Source: Ruegeria_C sp041537905
GTDB lineage: Bacteria > Pseudomonadota > Alphaproteobacteria > Rhodobacterales > Rhodobacteraceae
Assembly: GCF_041537905.1 (NCBI RefSeq)
Contig: NZ_JBGRUO010000002.1
Coordinates: forward strand, 283,760-347,759
Reading direction: 5' to 3'
Length of the DNA: 64,000 nt
Made by a program: the position numbers and the translations under genes. The notes below the pieces were generated by a model that was not told the origin of the DNA, made no database searches, and saw only the letters and a list, made by a program, of their open reading frames with translations. Of the stretch, positions 24,987 through 31,985 are shown piece by piece. The first letter of the stretch is position 1. Every line of letters starts with the position of its first letter.

Positions 24987-26720
24987 TCAGTCCCAGCAAC
25001 TGACCAGAACGGTCATGCCATTTGCACGGCGGTTCAACTCATCGGGTGTGATATCCGACGCTTCGGGGGCGCTTTCCACCGTCAGACCGGATGCTTCGAG
25101 CACGTTCCGCAGTGCCTGCGCGTCAGCGGCAAAGCTCACATCGCGGGGCAATTGCTGGCCGTCTGCGGGATCGGGCAGCAACATGCCGACAACCGACCCG
25201 CCCGTGTCAAAGACCGGACCACCGGCATCGCCGTCCTGCGGGGCCAGGGCAAGGCGTGACAATTCGGTCTCGCCACGCAGTCCGGCCACATCTGACAGCG
25301 TCCCGAACGTCAGTGTTGGTGCGCCAAGAACCCCTTCGTAGGAATAGCCTGACAGGGTGACCTGCGATTGCAGCTTGGGTTCGCTCAGATGCAATTCCGC
25401 CACCGCCATCGGGGCCAGCGGCTGAGTCGGCCGCAGGATCGCGACGCCAAGCCCTGAATCCTGTGAGACGAGATCAGCACGGTAGGTGTTGTCGAGCGTG
25501 ATCCGTGTGCAGCTCTGTACCGCCTCGGCCACGGTCAGAACCGCGCCCGACCTGTCCACATAAAAGCCCGAACGCGAGATGCGCGGTTTGCGGATCTCCA
25601 GCCCCGAGACCAGATCGACGCTTTGCAGCGCGCCAGCCCCCTCGGCCGGGTCAAGCACGCCATCGGTGCGGGCAAAGCTGGACTTTATGGCCTGCAAGAC
25701 GCGGGCGCGGCGGCCCTCATCGCCATCGGGCCAGACCAGGGTAAAGCCCTTGATCTGCCCATCGCGCAGCGCCGCCTCGGTATAGGACACGATCCCGTTG
25801 CCGCGCCCCTCGATGGTGAAGCTGTCTTTGTTGCGCTGGCGCGGGCCGTCCAGAGGCACGATCTCCAGCGTCTGCATCACGTCATAGAGCCCGAACAGGT
25901 CGGCCCGCTCGCCTTTCTGGCTGATCAGCAGCACCCGCGCGCCAAGGTCGCTTTGGGCATCGTAATGGGCAAAGGGCGGGTCATAGCGGCTAAATGCAAC
26001 CTCGCCCAGGGGCAGGTCGGCGGAAATCCCGGCCTTGGCGTCCAGACGACGTTCCATGCCGACGCTCAGCAGCGGCGCGTTATACTGATCCATCAGGACA
26101 ATGCGCTGGCTGGTGGTCAGGATGCCGGTGGGCTCATAACCGTTGAAGCTTTGCCAATCGGCCATGGAGCGGCGGGTGCCCGGACCAAAGGCGCCGTCGA
26201 TGGTCGCGTTATAGAACCCGGCAGCCTGCAAGGCAGTCTGCAATCCGCGCCGTTCCTCGCGGCTCAAGGCCCGCTCGCTGCGCCGCGCCTGCGCGGGGGT
26301 CTCGTCAGAGGCCACGGCGGGCGTTTGCGGGGCAGGCGCCGCCGCGGGCTGGGTCAGCGAAGGTGTTGTCAAAGCGGCGCTTGCGCCCTCCTGCGGCCAG
26401 AATTGCCGCCCCAGTGACCGGGTGAAGGTGATGAAGCTGTCGCTGGGGATCTGACGCTCGGCGCGGTAGACACGCAGCACCTGTTCGGCATCGGCACGGG
26501 TATAGGGGCCAAGCACGATTCCGTACCAGCCCCCGCCAAGCGCATAGCCCTGCACATCGGGCAGGCTGCTGGAGAAGAACTGCGCGCGCTGCTCGGCCAC
26601 CGGTATATCGGGATGGGCCTCGATCTGGACCCAGACGCCCTCGGCGCCGGATTGTTGGGCCGAAACGGCGCGCAGGCCGAAGGTGACCGCAAGGAGGAAT
26701 GCGACGAAAAACCGTGTCAT
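24987..26720 (-). CDS. periplasmic peptidoglycan-binding protein with degenerate trypsin-like domain
   Basis: A 577-residue exported protein. After a signal peptide (MTRFFVAFLLAVTFGLRAVSA) comes a SPOR-like module (about 28-105, YALGGGWYGIVLGPY), a PG_binding_1 domain (about 153-215, LQTALQAAGFYNATIDGAFG...RRSMADWQSF), a middle region and a C-terminal trypsin-like fold (about 385-540). The protease fold lacks its triad: the His position reads VAEA, the Asp position reads GVAIL, and the Ser position is Ala in GDAGGPVF (about residue 499). It is therefore probably a non-catalytic envelope protein anchored to peptidoglycan. Terminator follows. Confidence 0.8.
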   Translation of the reverse strand: MTRFFVAFLLAVTFGLRAVSAQQSGAEGVWVQIEAHPDIPVAEQRAQFFSSSLPDVQGYALGGGWYGIVLGPYTRADAEQVLRVYRAERQIPSDSFITFTRSLGRQFWPQEGASAALTTPSLTQPAAAPAPQTPAVASDETPAQARRSERALSREERRGLQTALQAAGFYNATIDGAFGPGTRRSMADWQSFNGYEPTGILTTSQRIVLMDQYNAPLLSVGMERRLDAKAGISADLPLGEVAFSRYDPPFAHYDAQSDLGARVLLISQKGERADLFGLYDVMQTLEIVPLDGPRQRNKDSFTIEGRGNGIVSYTEAALRDGQIKGFTLVWPDGDEGRRARVLQAIKSSFARTDGVLDPAEGAGALQSVDLVSGLEIRKPRISRSGFYVDRSGAVLTVAEAVQSCTRITLDNTYRADLVSQDSGLGVAILRPTQPLAPMAVAELHLSEPKLQSQVTLSGYSYEGVLGAPTLTFGTLSDVAGLRGETELSRLALAPQDGDAGGPVFDTGGSVVGMLLPDPADGQQLPRDVSFAADAQALRNVLEASGLTVESAPEASDITPDELNRRANGMTVLVSCWD

Positions 26721-26871
26721 TGGGGAACTCTTGCCTTAACTCATGTCTGTTTTGCGCAACATACGCGCGAACCCACCCCAAACACCATGCCTGCAATGAT
26801 GCGACGCTGCGGGTGTGATCTTCGCACGACAGGCGTGCGGGATGCGCCCGCGACTGCGTTCAGAAGGGCCG

Positions 26872-26900
26872 TTGACGGTCCCGGGCTGCTTGCATAGGAA
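26872..26900 (+). promoter_or_regulatory. possible promoter of the glyQ operon
   Basis: TTGACG (26872-26877), 17 bases, TAGGAA (26895-26900), located 39 bases before the glyQ ATG. The -35 is good, the -10 poor. Confidence 0.35.
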
Positions 26901-26938
26901 AGCCCTGATCCCATCCCCGTGTTCGTGAAGGCAGGCAC

Positions 26939-27868
26939 ATGAGTGACACATCCAGCGCCCCGCGCTCTTTTCAGGAGATTATCCTGCGGCTTCAGACCTA
27001 TTGGGCCTCGAAAGGTTGCGCCATTTTGCAGCCCTACGACATGGAGGTCGGTGCCGGCACGTTCCACCCGGCCACCACGCTGCGTGCGCTTGGGTCGAAC
27101 CCTTGGGCCGCAGCCTATGTGCAGCCCTCGCGCCGCCCGACTGACGGGCGCTATGGCGAAAACCCCAACCGCTTGCAGCATTACTACCAGTATCAGGTAC
27201 TGATCAAACCCAGCCCGCCCGATCTGCAGGCGCTCTATCTGGGTTCGCTCGAAGCGATCGGTATCGACATGGACCTGCATGATATCCGCTTTGTCGAGGA
27301 TGACTGGGAAAGCCCCACTCTGGGCGCCTGGGGGCTGGGCTGGGAGGTCTGGTGTGACGGGATGGAGGTCAGCCAGTTCACCTATTTCCAGCAGGTCGGC
27401 GGCCATGACTGCATCCCGGTCTCGGGCGAGCTGACCTATGGTCTGGAGCGTCTGGCGATGTATGTTCTGAGCATCGATCATGTGATGGACATGCCGTTCA
27501 ACGATCCGCAATCCCCCAGCCCGCTCAGCTATGGCGACATCTTCAAGCAGACCGAAGAGGAATACGCGCGCTGGAACTTTGACGTGGCCAATACCGAGGT
27601 CCTGCTGCGTCATTTCGAAGAGGCCGAGGCCGAATGCGCCACCATTCTGGCGCAGGAACATGACGACCCCAAGACCGGCAAGCGTATCGTGATGGCGCAC
27701 CCGGCTTATGACCAGTGCATCAAGGCGAGCCACATCTTCAACCTGCTGGATGCGCGCGGCGTGATCTCGGTCACCGAACGTCAGGCCTATATCGGGCGGG
27801 TGCGGGCACTGGCCAAACAATGCGCCGACGCGTTTGTTCAGACCACAGCCGGAGGGCACGTGGTCTGA
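26939..27868 (+). CDS. glyQ: glycyl-tRNA synthetase alpha subunit
   Basis: GlyQ is the catalytic class II subunit of the bacterial alpha2beta2 glycyl-tRNA synthetase. The 309 residues have the usual SFQEIILRLQTYWASKGC start, the motif GAGTFHPATTLRALG, PSRRPTDGRYGENPNRLQHYYQYQV, and QFTYFQQVGG. Length matches the family. The beta subunit gene glyS lies 1.8 kb downstream with a DUF6446-like gene and gltS between them, all on the same strand. Confidence 0.97.
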   Translation: MSDTSSAPRSFQEIILRLQTYWASKGCAILQPYDMEVGAGTFHPATTLRALGSNPWAAAYVQPSRRPTDGRYGENPNRLQHYYQYQVLIKPSPPDLQALYLGSLEAIGIDMDLHDIRFVEDDWESPTLGAWGLGWEVWCDGMEVSQFTYFQQVGGHDCIPVSGELTYGLERLAMYVLSIDHVMDMPFNDPQSPSPLSYGDIFKQTEEEYARWNFDVANTEVLLRHFEEAEAECATILAQEHDDPKTGKRIVMAHPAYDQCIKASHIFNLLDARGVISVTERQAYIGRVRALAKQCADAFVQTTAGGHVV

Positions 27869-27943
27869 TGCCGCCGCTTCTGGCGAGCCTGGAACCCGTT
27901 GCCCCGCAGGGTGACAAAGGTTGCGCGAACTGAGGGACCGGAG

Positions 27944-28474
27944 ATGAAGGGAAAACTGCTCGCCATCGTCATTCTTGCCAGCGCCGCGATTGCGGGCGGG
28001 GTGATGTATTACATGCAGATCTATGGCTTTTATTACGATGTCGACGCACAGCCGGGTCAGGATGTTGCGCTGCTACCGCTTGAGGCTGAGGCGTCGGAGC
28101 CCATTGCCTATAGCGGTTTTCAGGCCATTGATGCCGATAGCTCTCCGATCCGCTATCGCGCCTGTTTCAACACCGAGCTGAGCCTCGACGAACTGAGCGC
28201 GACCTATCGCCCGGCAGAGGGGGTTGAACCCCTGACCGCCCCGGACTGGTTCGATTGCTACGACGCTCTAGCGCTGGGCGAGGCGCTCGCGTCGGGGACC
28301 GCACGGGCCTATCTGGGCACCAAGAACATCCATTTCGGTGTGGACCGGGTCGTTGCGGTTACCGATGACGGGCGGGGTTATGTATGGCACGCGCTCAACG
28401 ATTGCGGCAAGAAAGCCTATGACGGCACGGTGATCGGCGAGGCATGCCCGCCGCGCGGGGAGCGCGGGCAATGA
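27944..28474 (+). CDS. DUF6446-like membrane-anchored protein
   Basis: A 176-residue protein with an N-terminal membrane anchor or uncleaved signal (KGKLLAIVILASAAIAGGVM), then a soluble periplasmic part with the conserved-looking YGFYYDV, RACFNTEL, WFDCYDAL and YVWHALNDCG segments. I recall a Rhodobacteraceae family of this kind (DUF6446) located between glyQ and glyS; function unknown. Cysteines at RACF, FDCY, NDCG and GEAC may pair. ATG 27944 has GGAG before it. Its stop overlaps the gltS start (ATGA), so the two are translated together. Confidence 0.72.
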   Translation: MKGKLLAIVILASAAIAGGVMYYMQIYGFYYDVDAQPGQDVALLPLEAEASEPIAYSGFQAIDADSSPIRYRACFNTELSLDELSATYRPAEGVEPLTAPDWFDCYDALALGEALASGTARAYLGTKNIHFGVDRVVAVTDDGRGYVWHALNDCGKKAYDGTVIGEACPPRGERGQ

Positions 28475-29673
28475 ACCTCTTTGTCCCCGATATGATCTCC
28501 GCCACCCTTGGGCTGGCGGTTTTCCTGTTGGGGGCCGAGCTCAACACACGGGTCGGGGTGCTGCGCCGGTTCAACATTCCCGAAGCGGTCAGCGGCGGTC
28601 TGGTCGCGGCGATGCTGTCGCTGGCGGTCTATCTGGTCGCCGGGATCGAGTTCGAATTCGAGATGGAGACCCGCGACTATCTGCTGGTGGTGTTCTTTGC
28701 CGCCATCGGGTTGAACGCCCGCTTCTCGGACCTGATCAGAGGCGGTAAACCTCTGGTCCTGCTTCTGATTCTGACACTCGCAACCATCCTGGCACAAAAC
28801 ATCATTGGCGCGCTTGGGGCCGTCACTTTTGGCTTTCCGGCGCAATCGGGCGTGCTGTTTGGCTCTGCCGCGCTGATTGGCGGGCATGGCACGGCCATTG
28901 CCTGGGCACCCGATGTGGGCGCGGTGACCGGGCTGGAGGGTGCGACAGAGCTGGGCGTTGCCGTGGCGACGCTGGGTCTCGTGCTGGCGGCGCTGGTGGG
29001 TGGTCCGGTGGCGAAATACCTGGTTGAACTTCACAAGCTCACCCCCGACCGCCCGGATGAGGAACTGACCGTGGGCGTGCCGCAACAGGAAACTGGCGAT
29101 GCGGCGATCACGCCCATCGGCTTGATGCGGGTGGTGCTTTATCTGCATCTGGCGATCATCCTCGGCTATGCCGCAAATATCGCAATCGCCGAGGCGGGGC
29201 TGAAACTGCCGCTCTTCGTGCCCTGCCTGATCGTTGCCATCCTGATCGCCAACCTGCGCAGCTGGCTCAGACCGGGTGCGGTTGCCGTCAGCCGGACGCC
29301 CGCGCTGGCGCTGGTCTCGGAATTTGCACTGGGGGCGTTTCTGGCCATGTCGCTGATGAGCCTGCAACTTTGGACCATTGCTGATCTGGGCATGACCATC
29401 CTCGTGGTTCTCACCGCGCAGACGCTCTTTACGGTGCTCTTCGTGATCTATGTGCTGTTCCCGGTGATGGGCTCGGGTTATCGCGGCGCGGTTCTGGCGG
29501 CAGGCTTCGGTGGCTTTGCGCTTGGCGCGACGCCAACTGCCATCGCCAACATGACCGCCGTGACCAAGCGATATGGCCCGTCGCCTATTGCCTTTATCGT
29601 GCTCCCCCTTGTATCCGCGTTCTTTGTGGACATCGCCAACGCCATCGTCATCCAGACGATCGTGAATTTCTGA
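28471..29673 (+). CDS. gltS: sodium/glutamate symporter-family protein (GltS)
   Basis: A 400-residue inner membrane protein of the GltS (ESS) family, Na+-coupled glutamate transporters. About ten to twelve hydrophobic helices are seen in two inverted halves, with re-entrant motifs SAALIGGHGTAIAWAP in the first half and GFALGATPTAIANMTAV in the second; these match the family GGHGT and GxTPTA signatures. It is inserted between glyQ and glyS, coupled to the preceding gene by ATGA, and seven bases before glyS. Confidence 0.88.
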   Translation: MNLFVPDMISATLGLAVFLLGAELNTRVGVLRRFNIPEAVSGGLVAAMLSLAVYLVAGIEFEFEMETRDYLLVVFFAAIGLNARFSDLIRGGKPLVLLLILTLATILAQNIIGALGAVTFGFPAQSGVLFGSAALIGGHGTAIAWAPDVGAVTGLEGATELGVAVATLGLVLAALVGGPVAKYLVELHKLTPDRPDEELTVGVPQQETGDAAITPIGLMRVVLYLHLAIILGYAANIAIAEAGLKLPLFVPCLIVAILIANLRSWLRPGAVAVSRTPALALVSEFALGAFLAMSLMSLQLWTIADLGMTILVVLTAQTLFTVLFVIYVLFPVMGSGYRGAVLAAGFGGFALGATPTAIANMTAVTKRYGPSPIAFIVLPLVSAFFVDIANAIVIQTIVNF

Positions 29674-29680
29674 GGACCCC

Positions 29681-31891
29681 ATGCCCGACCTGCTGATCGA
29701 ACTGTTTTCCGAGGAAATCCCCGCGCGCATGCAGACCCGCGCCGGAGAAGATCTGAAAAAGCGCATCACCGACGGTCTGGTCGAGAGCGGTCTGACCTAT
29801 GCCGGGGCGGCGGCCTTCACCACGCCGCGCCGCCTGACGCTGACGGTGCAGGGGCTGCTGGCGGAAAGCCCTACGGTGCGCGAGGAACGCAAGGGTCCGA
29901 AAGTGGTTGCGCCCGACAAAGCCATCGAGGGCTTCCTGCGCGGCGCGGGCCTGACCCGCGATCAGTTGGAAGAGCGCGAGACGCCCAAAGGCGCGGTCTA
30001 TTTCGCCAGCATCGAGAAGCCGGGCCGCCCGGCAGCCGACATCATCGCCGAAGTGCTTGAGGCCACGATCCGCAACTTCCCCTGGCCCAAATCGATGCGC
30101 TGGGGCAGCGGGTCCTTGCGCTGGGTGCGGCCTTTGCATTCGATCCTGTGCATCCTCAGTGACGAAGCAGGTGCGCAGGTGGTGCCGATGGAGATTGACG
30201 GGATCAACGCGGGCGACAGCACCGAGGGCCATCGCTTCATGGCGCAGGGCGATCTCGCGGGCCGGTTTTCTGTCTCATCTTTCGAGGATTACGAGGCAAA
30301 GCTCAAGCGCGCCCATGTTGTGTTGTCGCCCGCTGAGCGCGCCGACCATATCTGGGCCGATGCGCAGAACATGGCCTTCGCCGCAGGTCTTGAAGTGGTG
30401 GACGACAAGGGACTGCTGGGTGAGGTTGCCGGGCTGGTGGAATGGCCCGTGGTGCTGATGGGAGAGATCGGTGCAGAGTTCCTCGACCTGCCGCCCGAAG
30501 TCCTGCAGACCTCAATGAAGGAACACCAGAAGTTTTTCTCGGTGAAGAACCCCAAGACGGGCCGGATCGAACGGTTCATCACTGTGGCCAACCGCGAGAC
30601 GACGGATAATGGCGCGACCATTCTGGCGGGCAATCAGAAGGTGCTCTCGGCCCGTCTGGCCGATGCGAAATTCTTCTGGGAGAACGACCTGCGCGTCGCC
30701 AAATCGGACATGAGCGCCTGGACCGATGCGCTGAAAAACGTGACCTTCCATAACAAGCTGGGCACACAGGCCGAACGGATCGACCGCATCGCCGCACTTG
30801 CCCGCGAACTGGCCCCGATCACCGGCGCCAACCCGGATCATGCCGAGAAGGCCGCGCGTCTGGCCAAGGCGGACCTAAGCTCCGAGATGGTCTATGAATT
30901 CCCGGAACTTCAGGGGCTTATGGGCCGCTATTACATCGAAGCGGCAGGCGAAGACGCCGCTGTAGCTGCTGTGGCACAGGAACATTACTCGCCGCTCGGC
31001 CCCTCCGACGACGTCCCCACCGCGCCGCTTTCCGTGACCGTGGCGCTGGCCGATAAGCTGGACACGCTGACCGGGTTCTGGGCGATTGATGAGAAACCTA
31101 CTGGATCAAAAGACCCGTTTGCGCTTCGTCGCGCGGCACTAGGGGTTATCAGGCTCATACTCGGATCGAATTTTGCACTGTCCCTACAGCAACTCGCGCT
31201 CGATGCAGCATTTCTTCACCTATTGAAATTTAGGGAAGCCGAACTGACTAAGGCAGACATTCACAATTTATACTCGGTCGCTGATTCAGTTACCTCAAAG
31301 CGAAACTTGAAGCTGGAGGGTAAACTCGGTGGGTTTACTGTGCTGGCCGAAACCACGAGAATGACAGAAGGTCTCGTTAGTTTCTTCCACGACCGCCTGA
31401 AAGTCTTCCTCCGCGACGAGGGCATTCGTCATGACATCATCGACGCCTGTATCGCGATGGAGGGCAATGACGACCTGACCCTGCTGGTCAAACGCGCCCG
31501 CGCGCTGAATGAGGTGCTGGCCACTGAAGATGGCGAAAACCTCGTGCAGGGGTTCAAGCGGGCCAACAACATTCTGACCCAAGCGGAAGAGAAGGACGGG
31601 GTCGAATACTCCTATGGCGCGGACCCCAAATTCGCTGAAACCGACAGCGAAAAGGCGCTCTTTGCCGCGCTCGACGCTGGGCAGGCGAAAATCGCCCCCG
31701 CGCTGAAGGCCGAGGATTTTCCCGCGGCGATGGCGGCGATGGCGGAGTTGCGCGGGCCCGTTGATGCCTTTTTCGAAGACGTGCAGGTCAATACCGACAA
31801 TGATGTGCTGCGCCGCAACCGTCTGAACCTGCTCAGCCAGATCCGCGCGATCTGCTCCAGCGTGGCCGATCTGACCCGGATCGAGGGATGA
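29681..31891 (+). CDS. glyS: glycyl-tRNA synthetase beta subunit
   Basis: GlyS carries tRNA recognition and, with GlyQ, forms active glycyl-tRNA synthetase. The 736 residues begin MPDLLIELFSEEIPARMQ, have the conserved KSMRWG, VDDKGLLGEVAGLVEWPVVLMG and SMKEHQKFFSVK segments and the C-terminal FFEDVQVNTDNDVLRRNRL. One stretch (31141-31380, about residues 488-567) has 47.5% GC by hand count, against 65-68% in the sampled 60-base flanks, with rare codons such as ATA, CTA and TTA. The reading frame and flanking family motifs remain intact. See findings. Confidence 0.96.
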   Translation: MPDLLIELFSEEIPARMQTRAGEDLKKRITDGLVESGLTYAGAAAFTTPRRLTLTVQGLLAESPTVREERKGPKVVAPDKAIEGFLRGAGLTRDQLEERETPKGAVYFASIEKPGRPAADIIAEVLEATIRNFPWPKSMRWGSGSLRWVRPLHSILCILSDEAGAQVVPMEIDGINAGDSTEGHRFMAQGDLAGRFSVSSFEDYEAKLKRAHVVLSPAERADHIWADAQNMAFAAGLEVVDDKGLLGEVAGLVEWPVVLMGEIGAEFLDLPPEVLQTSMKEHQKFFSVKNPKTGRIERFITVANRETTDNGATILAGNQKVLSARLADAKFFWENDLRVAKSDMSAWTDALKNVTFHNKLGTQAERIDRIAALARELAPITGANPDHAEKAARLAKADLSSEMVYEFPELQGLMGRYYIEAAGEDAAVAAVAQEHYSPLGPSDDVPTAPLSVTVALADKLDTLTGFWAIDEKPTGSKDPFALRRAALGVIRLILGSNFALSLQQLALDAAFLHLLKFREAELTKADIHNLYSVADSVTSKRNLKLEGKLGGFTVLAETTRMTEGLVSFFHDRLKVFLRDEGIRHDIIDACIAMEGNDDLTLLVKRARALNEVLATEDGENLVQGFKRANNILTQAEEKDGVEYSYGADPKFAETDSEKALFAALDAGQAKIAPALKAEDFPAAMAAMAELRGPVDAFFEDVQVNTDNDVLRRNRLNLLSQIRAICSSVADLTRIEG

Positions 31892-31897
31892 CAAACC

Positions 31898-31921
31898 GGG
31901 ATGCGTAGAAACGCGCATCCC
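31898..31921 (+). terminator. hairpin after glyS
   Basis: GGGATGCG (31898-31905) pairs with CGCATCCC (31914-31921). It is seven bases after the glyS stop. There is no clear T run. Confidence 0.45.
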
Positions 31922-31985
31922 CAACCTCTCCCTTGCGTCGATCCCAATCCTACTTATGCTGCGGCGAAACAAAAAAGGTGCCGCA

